A stretch of DNA of 64,000 nt from Cognatundibacterium rugosum (GCF_014284365.1 NZ_JACOGG010000004.1:124001-188000); one strand, 5' to 3'; positions 17,937 to 28,300 are shown, numbered from the stretch's first letter. Notes: generated from the letters alone by a model not told the origin. Numbers and translations are program-made.

Positions 17937-18147
17937 GTAGGCGTGAGTACCAATAGTTCAATAAAAAAACCCGCTTTTTTTTGCAGCGCGCATTATAGAC
18001 CTAAGTAAGCGGGGCTTTAGAAAGCAGTTAAAGGATTTTGTCGCTAAAACCACGAATTAGTTTTCTAAATACCCAGATACCACCAATCCGGCCTCAGCCG
18101 GGTGTGCCCTTCACTTCAAGTGATGCGGCATCCTTTTTCTGAACCTG

Positions 18148-19143
18148 TCAACGACCTTGCAACCCACCGTGTAATATCCGCTGATCCGCCGCCCTGAGCG
18201 CCTGGGCGATCAGATTGACCGCAGCCTGATAAAAGGCGGGCTGGATTTTGTCCGGCGTATCACCCGGCTGGTGGTAATCCGCATGGTCTTCAACGCCAAA
18301 GTACAAAAACGGTATCCCGGCCCGGAATAAGGGATAGTGGTCGGACTGCGTGGTCCAGTCATCCTGGCCCTGCTCAGGCCTGTCGTGCCCCAGCTTCAGG
18401 CGCAAATCCGGCGAGGCGGGCAAAGACAGCATCAATTCACGCAGGGCTGGCGTGTGGTAACTGCCACTCGCATACAATTCCCCACGATCGCCGCGCCCGA
18501 CCATGTCCAGATTGATATTCAGCGCCACCCGCTGCAAATCCAGCACGGGCCGGGCGACCAGCGCCTTTGCGCCCTGCAGCCCCAGCTCTTCTGCATCGAA
18601 GAATGCCAACACAACGTCATGCTGTAAGGGCTGAGTCTGTAATCCGGCTGCAATCGCGAGTAAGGCTGCCACACCGGAAGCATTGTCATCTGCGCCAGGA
18701 TGGACTTTCCCATTGTGTACGCCCAGATGATCATAATGAGCAGACAATAACAGCATCGGCCGGCTGGCATGATCCGGCGCACTGCCTGCATGACAAGCCA
18801 GAATGTTTCTGCCCTGCTTATCCTGCCCACGCAAAGTGAAACGGAAATCCTGAATAAAATCCGCGCCACAAGGACGCAGCCTCAGTTGCTCCAGCCGCCG
18901 AATAATCCAGGCCGCTGCCTGCCGGCTGCCTGCCGTGTCGGTCGCACGCCCTGCCATCTCCGGCGCGGCCAGTGTGTACAGATCCTGCATTAATTGCGTC
19001 TGCACGGATGGCGTGTTGTCTGGCACCTCAGCCTGCTGCGCCTGTACCTGCCCGGCCAAACCTGCCAGCCCCAAGCAGATCAGCGCTGCACAATGACGCC
19101 CTATGCTGCGCAAGCCATGCTCTACAAAATGATAGGAACACAT
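18148..19143 (-). CDS. Exported M28 family metallopeptidase
   Basis: 331 residues with an N-terminal signal sequence (hydrophobic ALICLGLAGLAG, cut near VQA-QQ). All five dizinc ligands of M28 aminopeptidases are recognisable: H136 in SAHYDHLG, D152 in GADDNASG, E185/E186 in FFDAEELG, D213 in NLDMVG and a late His in VEDHADYHQPGD. It is therefore a likely active aminopeptidase and not a one-zinc glutaminyl cyclase. It is the last gene of the co-oriented run pxpB, pxpC, pxpA, DUF969, DUF979, pcp, with only 30 nt to pcp. It could trim peptides in the periplasm for this pathway, which is inference from position. Confidence 0.87.
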   Translation of the reverse strand: MCSYHFVEHGLRSIGRHCAALICLGLAGLAGQVQAQQAEVPDNTPSVQTQLMQDLYTLAAPEMAGRATDTAGSRQAAAWIIRRLEQLRLRPCGADFIQDFRFTLRGQDKQGRNILACHAGSAPDHASRPMLLLSAHYDHLGVHNGKVHPGADDNASGVAALLAIAAGLQTQPLQHDVVLAFFDAEELGLQGAKALVARPVLDLQRVALNINLDMVGRGDRGELYASGSYHTPALRELMLSLPASPDLRLKLGHDRPEQGQDDWTTQSDHYPLFRAGIPFLYFGVEDHADYHQPGDTPDKIQPAFYQAAVNLIAQALRAADQRILHGGLQGR

Positions 19144-19173
19144 CTTAGCTATCCTGATTATCGTAAGAAAAAA

Positions 19174-19824
19174 TTAGTGCGTCGTACCGGCACTCATGCG
19201 CACATCCTGCCTGACCGCGACCGCTGTTTCAGCGATCAGGCGCAGTCCCAGCATGACCTGCGACAAACTCATACTGGGCTGCCCGGGATGACGCACGGCC
19301 TGCTCAGGCATAAACGGGATATGCACAAAGCCCGCGCTACGCAACGCCGGATGCTGACTCGCGAAATGCATCAGCGCGTAAAACACATGGTTACACACGT
19401 AGGTACCCGCCGTATTCGACACCGAAGCGGGCAAGCCCTGCAACTGCAGCGCCTGCACAATGGCTTTGAGCGGCAGGCTGGAAAAATAAGCGGCGGGTCC
19501 ACCCGGCACCACCGGAATATCAATCGGCTGTGCACCCGCATTGTCTGCAATTCTGGCATCGATCAGATTAATAGCCACCCGCTCCACACTCAGATCACAG
19601 CGTCCACCCGCCTGTCCGACGGCGATTACGATCTCAGGCTGCAGCGCATGCAGTGCTGCATTGAGTACGCTGAGCGAAGCCTCAAATTCACACGGCAATT
19701 GCAACCCTACGATGCAATGGCTGCCCGCAATCAGGCTTTGGTCCAGTTGCGAGACGGCTTCCCACGAAGGATTGCTGGTCTCCCCCCCGAAGGGATCAAA
19801 GCCTGTCATCAGTATTTTTTTCAT
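19174..19824 (-). CDS. pcp: Pyroglutamyl-peptidase I
   Basis: A 216-residue C15 cysteine peptidase that removes N-terminal pyroglutamate from peptides in the cytoplasm. The catalytic triad is visible as E81 (SVERVAINLIDARI), C144 (NTAGTYVCNHVFY) and H168 (GFVHIPFMPEQ). The N-terminus MKKILMTGFDPFGGE is diagnostic. Released 5-oxoproline is the substrate of the PxpABC enzyme encoded upstream on the same strand. An AGGA site precedes the ATG at 19824. Confidence 0.95.
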   Translation of the reverse strand: MKKILMTGFDPFGGETSNPSWEAVSQLDQSLIAGSHCIVGLQLPCEFEASLSVLNAALHALQPEIVIAVGQAGGRCDLSVERVAINLIDARIADNAGAQPIDIPVVPGGPAAYFSSLPLKAIVQALQLQGLPASVSNTAGTYVCNHVFYALMHFASQHPALRSAGFVHIPFMPEQAVRHPGQPSMSLSQVMLGLRLIAETAVAVRQDVRMSAGTTH

Positions 19825-19899
19825 CCTGGACTATCCTGTCAATTGTTAACGTGAATTGGAGAGTGGCTTCACACCAACGTAGTGTGATCGAAGTCTGCC

Positions 19900-20883
19900 C
19901 TAAAAAGCCAGACCATACATCAGCATCACATTGCAAGCCAACACGGCCAATGCAGTCGGTATCTGGATTTTGATGACCTGATACTGATCACGCAGTTCCA
20001 GCAGCGCGGCCGGTACGATATTAAAATTCGCCGCCATCGGCGTCATCAATGTGCCGCAGTAGCCGGAAAACATCCCTATCGCCACGACTGCTGCCGGATT
20101 CGCATGTTGACCCTGTATTAGGAAAGGCAGTGCTATGCCCGCTGTCATCACCGGAAACGCAGCGAAGGCATTCCCCATAATCATGGTGAACAAGGCCATC
20201 CCGCCGCAATACATCAGGATCAGACCGAGGCGGCTGTCTGGCTGTATCAACAGACTGACCAGCTGTTGTATCGCCTGACCGGTATGCGCGGCCACAAACA
20301 CGCCGCCCAGCATGGCCAGCAATTGCGGCAGGATCAGCGCCCAGCCCATCGCATCGACCAAGCGGTGCGCTTCACGTACCGCCTGCAAAGGCGTATCGCG
20401 ACTCAGCCAACAGGCCGCAGCCAAGGCGCACAAACTGGCCAGCACCAATGACGCCAGCGTCAGATTCCCCTGATCCAGCAGCGGCCAGCCCGCCAGTTGC
20501 CATTGTTTTCCCGCGAGGGTCAGGATCACAGTGATGAGCGGTATCGCCAGCGCAGGCAAGAATATTTTTTTGCCTATGGTTTCAATGCGGCTGCGCAACC
20601 GCACCGTCATATTTTGTGTATGCTGACCGGCGCCTAATCCTTTGCAACCGGCGATCAGCGCCAGTATCAGTACGATGCCACCGACGATGCGGTAAGTCAG
20701 TGGTTTACCCAGGTTGGCCTGCATCGCATCGCCCGCAATGAAGACACTGCCAAATAAAAACCAGAATAAACCTGTGCTCCAGCGACGCGGATTACTCGCA
20801 TCGCGCCAACTCATGAATGCGATCAGCATCACCACCAGGCCGATCAGATAAAACACCACTTGCAGACTGATCCAGGCCTTCAT
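19900..20883 (-). CDS. DUF979 family membrane protein
   Basis: 327 residues with about nine hydrophobic segments and no soluble domain. It is a DUF979 protein (N-terminus VVFYLIGLVVMLIAFMSWRD, then STGLFWFLFGSVF; C-terminal FAAFPVMTAGIALPFL and GYCGTLMTPMAANFN). The start overlaps the DUF969 stop by 4 nt, so the two are translationally coupled and probably form one complex. The pair regularly occurs with 5-oxoprolinase and pcp genes and is a candidate 5-oxoproline or peptide permease. That role is inferred and was not shown here. Confidence 0.85.
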   Translation of the reverse strand: MKAWISLQVVFYLIGLVVMLIAFMSWRDASNPRRWSTGLFWFLFGSVFIAGDAMQANLGKPLTYRIVGGIVLILALIAGCKGLGAGQHTQNMTVRLRSRIETIGKKIFLPALAIPLITVILTLAGKQWQLAGWPLLDQGNLTLASLVLASLCALAAACWLSRDTPLQAVREAHRLVDAMGWALILPQLLAMLGGVFVAAHTGQAIQQLVSLLIQPDSRLGLILMYCGGMALFTMIMGNAFAAFPVMTAGIALPFLIQGQHANPAAVVAIGMFSGYCGTLMTPMAANFNIVPAALLELRDQYQVIKIQIPTALAVLACNVMLMYGLAF

Positions 20884-21611
20884 TGGGCGCCTCCCGATGC
20901 AGCAGCCACACCCTGCTGTTGCTGCCAGGCGTAGACTTCACGCGCAATCGAAGCGTCCAGCCGTGACAGGCGGAACAGGTGAATCAGCAGCGCGCATAAG
21001 GCGGTTGGTACACCCCACAAACCTATCGCTAAGGGCTCTACCGTATGGATACCGTTTTCTTTCAAAAAAGCGGTCATCAGCAAGACCGCGCCGAATGCAA
21101 TAAACAGGTCTTCACCAAAAAACAGCGCCACGTTATCGCAAGCTGCCGCATGCGCTGCGATACGTTCACGCAGTGCCATCGGCAATTCACCATGCTGATG
21201 GCGGGCCGCACCTTCGGCCATCGGGGCCAGTAAAGGGCGTACCGTTTGTGGATGCCCGCCCAAGCTTAACAGACCAAGCGCAGCACTCGCTTCGCGCACG
21301 ACAAAATACAGCATCAAAATACGTCCCGTGGTAGCGCTGCGTATGCCCGCCACCCAGGCCTGGGCACGTTCGCGCAAGCCATAACGTTCCAGCAAACCGA
21401 TCACCGGTAAGATCAGCAAAGCACTTGCCAACTGACGGCTATTCAGGAATTTTTCACCAAAGGTTTCCAGCAAGAGCCAGAAATCCATGCCGACTGCGAG
21501 GCCAGTCACCAGACCTGCCAGCGTGACCACCAATACCGGATTGAAACGCAGGGCAAATCCGATCACCACAATCGGAATACCAATCAGCGCCAGCCATTGC
21601 TGCATCTCCAT
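20880..21611 (-). CDS. DUF969 family membrane protein
   Basis: 243 residues with several hydrophobic segments. The DUF969 pattern is WLALIGIPIVVIGFALRFNP, LPVIGLLERYGLRERAQ and CDNVALFFGEDLFIAFGAV. The ATG at 21611 has a GGAG site at the right spacing. It overlaps the DUF979 gene by 4 nt and follows pxpA by 46 nt. With DUF979 it probably forms a two-component membrane carrier serving the pyroglutamate pathway. Confidence 0.85.
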   Translation of the reverse strand: MEMQQWLALIGIPIVVIGFALRFNPVLVVTLAGLVTGLAVGMDFWLLLETFGEKFLNSRQLASALLILPVIGLLERYGLRERAQAWVAGIRSATTGRILMLYFVVREASAALGLLSLGGHPQTVRPLLAPMAEGAARHQHGELPMALRERIAAHAAACDNVALFFGEDLFIAFGAVLLMTAFLKENGIHTVEPLAIGLWGVPTALCALLIHLFRLSRLDASIAREVYAWQQQQGVAAASGGAQ

Positions 21612-21657
21612 ACTTTGTCTCCTGTTTTTTGAGTTCTATCTTTTTTTAAGTTCAGTG

Positions 21658-22386
21658 TCAGCCAGCGTCCAGCCAGGCCCGCAACTGCCTTGCCAGCGCC
21701 AGCGCATGCGCACCGTCACCATGCAGACACAGGGTGTCGACTTCCAGTGTTAAACGGCTGCCATCCTGCGCGGTAACGCTGTGATGGGCTACCATTTGCT
21801 TCGCCTGTGCCAGCGCTTCAGCATTGTCCGTGATCACGGCAGCAGCCAGTTGACGCGACATCAGGCTGCCATCCGGGTTATAGCGGCGATCGGCAAACGC
21901 TTCCTGCGCAAACGGCATACCCGCTTCACGCGCAGCGGTGATCAGCGCGCTGCCAGCCAAGCCGACCACGCACAAATGTGCGCCAGCGTCACGAATCGCA
22001 CTCACCACCACCCGCGCCAGCGCCAGATCGCGCGCAGCCTGATTGTATAAGGCACCATGCGGTTTCACATGCACACACTCGGCGCCTTGTTCAGCACAGA
22101 TCGCCTGCAAAGCGCGGATTTGTGCATAAACCTGTGCATAGACTATTTCTGCCGGCAACTGCATTTCCGAACGCCCAAAATTCTGCCTGTCTTCAAACGA
22201 GGGATGTGCGCCGATTTTCACCCCCAGCTTAAGCGCAGCCCGGACTGCGGTGCGCATACTGTCCGCATCACCTGCATGTCCACCGCAAGCGATATTGGCG
22301 GAACTGACACAGGCCAGTATCGCCTCATCATCGCCACAGCCCTCACCCAGATCTGCATTCAGGTCTATGTCCCAATCCTTTGCCAT
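21658..22386 (-). CDS. pxpA: 5-oxoprolinase subunit PxpA (LamB/YcsF family)
   Basis: 242 residues. LamB/YcsF family motifs are DLNADLGEGCGDDE, NIACGGHAGD, GAHPSFEDR, HVKPHGALYN and FADRRYNPDGSL. PxpA acts with PxpB and PxpC to open 5-oxoproline to glutamate using ATP. The ATG at 22386 is used because the conserved N-terminus starts right after it and GGAG lies upstream; a longer in-frame start would extend deep into pxpC. Its start lies 44 nt inside the end of pxpC, so translation is coupled. Confidence 0.94.
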   Translation of the reverse strand: MAKDWDIDLNADLGEGCGDDEAILACVSSANIACGGHAGDADSMRTAVRAALKLGVKIGAHPSFEDRQNFGRSEMQLPAEIVYAQVYAQIRALQAICAEQGAECVHVKPHGALYNQAARDLALARVVVSAIRDAGAHLCVVGLAGSALITAAREAGMPFAQEAFADRRYNPDGSLMSRQLAAAVITDNAEALAQAKQMVAHHSVTAQDGSRLTLEVDTLCLHGDGAHALALARQLRAWLDAG

Positions 22387-23314
22387 ATAAACTCCACTCC
22401 ATTCGATATAACTCCTGTTCCCATTGTTTTCTGGCCAGTGCCGCGCCGTCCCTGTCGGTCTGCACAAAACAAAAGCGTGCACCGCTCTGCGCCTGCGCCA
22501 GTTTCCACATATCAGCGGCGATCACCGTCGCGATGCGCGGATAACCACCCGTCGCCTGTGCATCAGCCATCAGTACGATGGGCTGACCGGAAGGCGGCAC
22601 CTGCACCACACCGGGAAACACCGCATGTGAAGGCAAATCCCGTTGTACGCTGCGCTGCAAGGGCGTACCCTGCAAACGGAAACCCATGCGGTTACTTTGC
22701 GGACTGACTTGCCAGGCGCCCCTGAAAAACGCTTCCTGCGCAGCAGCATCAAATTGCTCAAACTCCGGACCGCGCAAGACACGGATTTCCGGCGTCCAGC
22801 ACCGCTGTAAAACACCGACCCGTGGTCCACCCGTATAGGCCGGGCCAGTCGAGAGCCAGTCGCCATTCCTGAGCGCCCGGCCATCCAGGCCACCCAATTT
22901 AGCGGCAAAATCGGTAGCGCGTGATCCCATCACTGGCGCAACATCAATTCCCCCATCAACCGCCAGATAAGCACAGCGCCCGCTGACTGGCCCCTGCAAA
23001 CGCAGAACCTGGCCAGCACGTATTGGAGAACGCCAGCCATTGGCGATGGGCTGGCTATGATGACTGCCCTCGATACTGGCCTGAAACACAGCACCGGTCA
23101 GCGCAATCCAGCTGTCGCGATGAAAGCGTATCACCACCGGGCCAGTCAGTATTTCCAGACCCGCAGCACCACCCGCATTCTGAACCAGCCGGTTAGCCTG
23201 CCACAAAGCAGCCGCATCTAATGCGCCAGCCTGCGCCACACCCAGATGACGAAAACCTTCACGCCCCTGATCCTGCACACTGTTGTGCAATCCTGCCCTG
23301 ATTAATTCAAGCAT
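22343..23314 (-). CDS. pxpC: 5-oxoprolinase subunit PxpC (biotin-dependent carboxylase-like)
   Basis: 323 residues of the KipA/allophanate hydrolase subunit 2 family. Its motifs are RAGLHNSVQDQGREGFRHLG, GAAGLEILTGP, YLAVDGGIDV, SQSNRMGFRLQG-like (SPQSNRMGFRLQG) and the C-terminal DAQATGGYPRIATV. With PxpB it forms the other half of the ATP-dependent 5-oxoprolinase. The ATG at 23314 overlaps the pxpB stop by 8 nt; a longer start has no family similarity. Its 3' end overlaps pxpA. Confidence 0.93.
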   Translation of the reverse strand: MLELIRAGLHNSVQDQGREGFRHLGVAQAGALDAAALWQANRLVQNAGGAAGLEILTGPVVIRFHRDSWIALTGAVFQASIEGSHHSQPIANGWRSPIRAGQVLRLQGPVSGRCAYLAVDGGIDVAPVMGSRATDFAAKLGGLDGRALRNGDWLSTGPAYTGGPRVGVLQRCWTPEIRVLRGPEFEQFDAAAQEAFFRGAWQVSPQSNRMGFRLQGTPLQRSVQRDLPSHAVFPGVVQVPPSGQPIVLMADAQATGGYPRIATVIAADMWKLAQAQSGARFCFVQTDRDGAALARKQWEQELYRMEWSLYGKGLGHRPECRSG

Positions 23315-24035
23315 CCGCCGCTCCTCGCGTGACGGGTACAAAGCGCACCAGATCTCCACTTTGCAACAGGCTGGGTTCTGCGCGTGCCGGATCAAATAAG
23401 GTAGTAGCAGTGCGTCCTATCAATTGCCAGCCCCCCGGGCTGGCAGCCGGATAAATGCCGGTCTGGGCACCGCCGATACCGACCGAGCCAGCTGGTACGC
23501 TGAGTCTGGGTTCGGCGCGGCGCGGCGTGGCCAGACCTGCAGGCAAACCACCGAGATACGCAAAGCCCGGCTGGAATCCCAGAAAATACACCCGGTATTC
23601 TGCCTCGCTATGAGCAGCAATCACCTGCGCTGGCGACATACCGCAATGCGCGGCAACCAGCTCCAGATCAGGCCCATCGTTACCGCCATATTGCACCGGT
23701 ATCTGCACCAGCCTGGCAGCAGAGGCTGTGTACGAAACAGTTTCTGCAGCGGCACTCTGCGTTTTCCATTGTTGCTGCAAGGCGGACAGCATTTGCGCAG
23801 GGTCATAACGCCTGATGTCGAAGCGTACGCTCAGGTTATTCATACCGGGTACCACCTCGATGATGCCTGGCTGTTCGCGCAAGCTGGCCGCCAGCACCCA
23901 GCAGATTTGCTGTATCGCCAGCGTGGCGGCAGGCTGAGCTGCCGCCTGCAGGACAGCGACATCCTCTCCCAGCAAATAAGCCCGTACCGGCGGATAGCCG
24001 CTACGCGCTGCCACAGTCTGTTTTTTGGGTGCCAT
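23307..24035 (-). CDS. pxpB: 5-oxoprolinase subunit PxpB (KipI/allophanate hydrolase subunit 1 family)
   Basis: 242 residues. The family pattern includes NNLSVRFDIRRYDP, LVQIPVQYGGNDGPDLELVA, YRVYFLGFQPGFAYLGGLP, LATPRRAEPRLSVPAGSVGI and SPGGWQLIGRT. It is the first gene of the pyroglutamate run and starts 137 nt from the divergent sbcD. The older name kinase inhibitor KipI for relatives reflects B. subtilis work; 5-oxoprolinase is the better supported role when pxpA and pxpC are present. Confidence 0.93.
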   Translation of the reverse strand: MAPKKQTVAARSGYPPVRAYLLGEDVAVLQAAAQPAATLAIQQICWVLAASLREQPGIIEVVPGMNNLSVRFDIRRYDPAQMLSALQQQWKTQSAAAETVSYTASAARLVQIPVQYGGNDGPDLELVAAHCGMSPAQVIAAHSEAEYRVYFLGFQPGFAYLGGLPAGLATPRRAEPRLSVPAGSVGIGGAQTGIYPAASPGGWQLIGRTATTLFDPARAEPSLLQSGDLVRFVPVTRGAADA

Positions 24036-24172
24036 ATTGTGCTTTCAGGTCGATCCGCTATCAGCCAAGATGCTAACAGAGCCCCTGTGCTTTTGGCGCA
24101 GCTTTAGTCTTATTTGACTGACGCATGCGAAAATAGCCGTTTTGGCTGGCTCCGTCTTCACAGGAAATCCCT

Positions 24173-25393
24173 TTGCGACTTTTACATACTTCTGACTGGC
24201 ATCTGGGCCAGACTCTGCAGCAATTTGACCGCAGCGCAGAGCATCAGCATTTTCTGGACTGGTTGTGCCAGCAAATACAGGCACAGGACGCTGATGGTCT
24301 GTTGATTGCGGGCGACGTGTTTGATACCGCCAACCCATCAGCTGCAGCACAGAAAATGTTTTACCGATTTCTGCAGCAGGCCAGAGCGATACAGCCACAT
24401 TTACAAATTGTCGTCATTGCGGGTAATCATGATTCGCCGGGACGGCTGGAATCGGCCCTGCCTTTGCTGGAGCAATTCAATACCCATGTAATCGGCTTTG
24501 TGCCACGCCTGCAGGATGGCAGCATCGATCTGGACAAGCTGATCCTGCCGCTGCGCGACCGCCACGGCGTCACGCGTGCTTTTGCACTGGCGCTGCCGTT
24601 TTTGCGTCAGTCCGACGTGCCAAGAGTCGAGGACGCAGCTGATCCGTATATGGCAGGCATAGGTCTGCTGTATCAGCAAGTACAGCGGCGTGCGCTGGAG
24701 TTACGTACAGAAGATCAGGTGATTGTGGCTCTGGGCCATTGTCATCTGATCGGCGGTCAGGTTTCTGCCGCCTCTGAGCGCAGTATCGTGATCGGTGGCA
24801 GCGAGGCTTTATCGGCCAGCATTTTCGATAGCCGCGTCGCCTATGTCGCACTCGGCCATCTGCATCTGGCACAACAAGTCAGCCAGCAACAGCACATACG
24901 CTATTGCGGCAGTCCACTGGCTTTATCGTTTGCTGAAACGGAATATCTGCATCAGATACTCCGCGTCGATCTGGACTGCGCGCAGCTTGCCAGCGTCACG
25001 CCGCTGCCGGTGCCGCGTACAGTCCCCATGTTGCGCGTGATGCCGCAACCAGCGCCGCTGGCACAGGTACTCGAAGCGCTGCGGCAGCTCGATTTGCCCG
25101 CGACAGACTATCCGCCTTATCTGCAGGTAAGGGTGCGCTTACAAGAACCGGAACCTGCGATCCGCAGTCTGGTCGAGCAGGCACTGGAGGGCAAGACGGT
25201 ACGCTTAGTCCGCATAGAAGTGTCGTATGCAACAGCTACACGAGCACAAGATGAACTCAGCGCGACGCAGGAACTGGCACAGCTGAGCCCGCAGGAGATG
25301 TTTGAACGCCTGTATCACAGTCAGTATCAGGAAGCGCCGCCGCTGGCATTACGACAGGCTTTGAATGAATTGATACATGGAGCCGCACAATGA
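24173..25393 (+). CDS. sbcD: Exonuclease subunit SbcD
   Basis: 406 residues. The phosphoesterase motifs are HTSDWHLGQ (D8, H10), AGDVFDTANPS, VIAGNHDSP, GHCHLIGG and GHLHLAQQ, so all Mre11-type metal ligands are present. With SbcC it forms a nuclease that cuts hairpins, palindromes and protein-blocked ends. The start is a TTG at 24173 with AGGA 5-9 nt upstream; no ATG fits, because the conserved MRLLHTSDWHLGQ must begin there. The end overlaps sbcC by 4 nt (ATGA). Confidence 0.95.
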   Translation: MRLLHTSDWHLGQTLQQFDRSAEHQHFLDWLCQQIQAQDADGLLIAGDVFDTANPSAAAQKMFYRFLQQARAIQPHLQIVVIAGNHDSPGRLESALPLLEQFNTHVIGFVPRLQDGSIDLDKLILPLRDRHGVTRAFALALPFLRQSDVPRVEDAADPYMAGIGLLYQQVQRRALELRTEDQVIVALGHCHLIGGQVSAASERSIVIGGSEALSASIFDSRVAYVALGHLHLAQQVSQQQHIRYCGSPLALSFAETEYLHQILRVDLDCAQLASVTPLPVPRTVPMLRVMPQPAPLAQVLEALRQLDLPATDYPPYLQVRVRLQEPEPAIRSLVEQALEGKTVRLVRIEVSYATATRAQDELSATQELAQLSPQEMFERLYHSQYQEAPPLALRQALNELIHGAAQ

Positions 25394-28300
25394 AAATACT
25401 GGCGATCCGTGGCAAAAATCTGGCTTCGCTGGCTGGAGAATTTGCACTTGATTTTCAACAGGAGCCGCTGGCCTCGGCCGGTTTATTTGCGATCAGCGGT
25501 GCAACCGGTGCTGGTAAAAGCACCTTGCTCGATGCGCTGTGTATGGCTTTGTATGAAAACACGCCACGCCTGTTGCGTGCGGCTGCTGGCAAGGTTTTAC
25601 CGGACGGGGCAGACCTGATTTCCCAGCAGGATGGCGGCAATCTGTTACGCCGGGGCTGCAGTGAAGGCTATGCCGAAGTCGATTTCGCTGGCATCGATGC
25701 GCTGCACTACCGCGCGCGCTGGAGCATTAAGCGCGCTTACAACAAAGCCAGTGGTAAATTGCAGGCGGCCAGTATGAGCCTGCACCGCTTGCCGGAGCTG
25801 ACGCCGATAGGTGGTAAAAAAACCGAAGTCAAAGAAGAAATCCGCTTGCGGATAGGCCTGGAATTTGAGCAATTCACACGCGCCGTGCTGCTTGCACAAA
25901 ACGAGTTTTCCGGCTTCTTAAAAGCCGAAGACGATGAACGTGGCGCGCTGCTGGAAATGCTGACAGGCAGCCAGATCTACCGCGATATTTCACGCCGCGC
26001 CTATGAACGCGCCAAGACCGAACGCGAAGCACTGGATCGTCTGACCCAACGCCTGAGCGACAATGCCGGACTCAGCGATGAACAGCGCGCAGTACTCGAT
26101 CAGCAACTCACAGACAGCCAGCACACAGTACAGCAACTGAATAGCCGCAAAGAACAGGCAGACGCTGCCTTGCGTTGGCTGGACAGCGCACAAACACTGG
26201 CTGCGCAGGCAGCGCAGGCGGACAGCCAGGCGCAGCAAGCTTTGCAAGCCTGGCAGGCTGCACGGCCGCGCCAGCACACACTGAGCCGGGTGGAGCACAT
26301 GCAGGCGGCGCGTCCGTTGCGACAGCAGGCAAAACGCGGACAACAGCAATACCAAACCAGCAGCCAACAGTTGCAAGAAGTTTTGCAACAACACGAAGCC
26401 ACGGCCATACGCAACAAAGACGCGCAGCAACTGCTGGAGCAGGCACAACAAGGTGCGCTGCAAGCCATGACCGCATGGGAACAAAACCAACCGGAATTGC
26501 AGCAGGCGCGCCAGCTCGATAGCGAGATCGCACAGCAGGCAGCGCAGTTACAGCCGTTACAGGAACGTCAGCAGCAGCACAGCTTGACGCTGCAGCAGGC
26601 CACACTCAGCCTGCAACAACAGACTGCACGCCGGCAGCAATTGCAGCAGCAATTGCAAGACAATACGCAATGGTTGCAGCAGCACGCTCACTGGCAGGCA
26701 TTGGTCACAGTCTGGCCACTGGCAGACCGCGTATTGCAGCAGGCGGCAGACCAGCACAAGCGCTTACTGGCGGATCAGCAAACGCTGCAGACACTGGAGC
26801 AGCAACTCAGCGAACAGCAACAACATTACGCCCATGCGGCAGAACAGGCGCAGCAAGCCGGACAGGCGCTGCAACTGGCACAAGCAGCACGCGCGGCGAG
26901 CCAGCAGGCATTGGAAGCGCTGGATCAGCAGGCATTACAGCAAAGAGCACAACAACTGTCGCAGGAAAAACAGCAACTGCAGGAGCTCAGCCTGTGCGGG
27001 TCACAAGCGCAGCAAAGTACGCAGCAGTTGCAGCAACTGGAACAGCAACTGCGCCAGACTCAACACACGCAGCAGCATACCAGCACACAACTGCAGCAAG
27101 CGCAAAGCGAACTGCCCGCGCTGCAAGCCGCCACGTTACAGGCACAGCAGGCCTTGAACATCGTGGAAACCGCATGCGCTCAGGATGTGGAAAGTTTGCG
27201 CGCTGGCCTCCATGATGGCGAGGCTTGTCCGGTATGCGGCAGCGCCAGCCATCCCTATGCAGCGGAGGGTCAACAAACCCGGCTGCATCATGCCCTGACA
27301 GGCTTACAGTCAGCGCTGGAGGCCTGTCGCCAGCGCGAAGCCGTTAGCCGCGATCAGATCACCACCCTGAATGCGCAACAGAAACACGGTGCACAGCGAC
27401 TGCAGGAATTACAGCAGAATGAAACAGATGCCAGACTGATCCACAGCAAATTACAAAGCCAGTGGCAGCAAATGCAGCACCTGGACTGGGTGTTGTGCCA
27501 GCCGCAGCCAGATACCCGACTGCCCGGACTGGAACACAGTGCACAGTTGCAGCACTGGCTGGAGCAAGCACACACGCAATGGCGCCAGCATCAGCAGGAT
27601 GTGCAGCAACAAGAGCAGCAATGGCAGCAGGCCAGTCAGCTTCACGCTCAACAACAGGCCGCATGGGAAAACCAGCAACAACTGCAGATACAGTGCCGCG
27701 AACAACTGAGCCTGAGCAGTCAGGCGCGCGAGCGCTTGATCCAGCAACTGCACGGTTTGCGACAACAGTGTGAACAGGATGCGGCACATATACAGCAGGA
27801 CTTACAGCAAATTGACGCTGCCATGCAGAGTGCACTGCATACGGCGGAAGCGAGCCAGCAACGCACTACGCCGACATGGCAAATACAGTGGCAAGTGCAA
27901 TGGCAACAGGCAGCAGCTGCGATCCATGCGCACTGCCGCGCCCAGGTCGCGCAGTGGCAGCAATCACAGCGGCAGCAACAAGAGTTGGAACGCAGTCTGC
28001 AGGATGCCAGCCATGCATGCGATCTGGCACAACAACAGCAAGAAGCGGCACAACATGCGTCAGAACTCAGCACGCACCAAGCGCGGGAAGCACAGGCCCT
28101 GCTGCGGCAAAAACAGCAGCAACGTCAGCATTGTCTGGCTGGTCAAGCGACTGACGTCGTCGCACAGGCACTGCAACAACAAGTACAACGGAGTCGTGAA
28201 CAAGTCGAACAGCAGCAACAACAGGTACAACGTCAACAGCAGGAATTCATCCGTTTGCAGCAGGCCACTGAATTGCTGCAGCAACAGCAGCAAGATACGC

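Noticed and set aside
17937-18147. Terminator candidate between the symporter and M28 genes
   Set aside because: A T-rich run occurs near 17970-17990 without a proper stem before it, and the CCGGC/GCCGG stem near 18090 has no T run.
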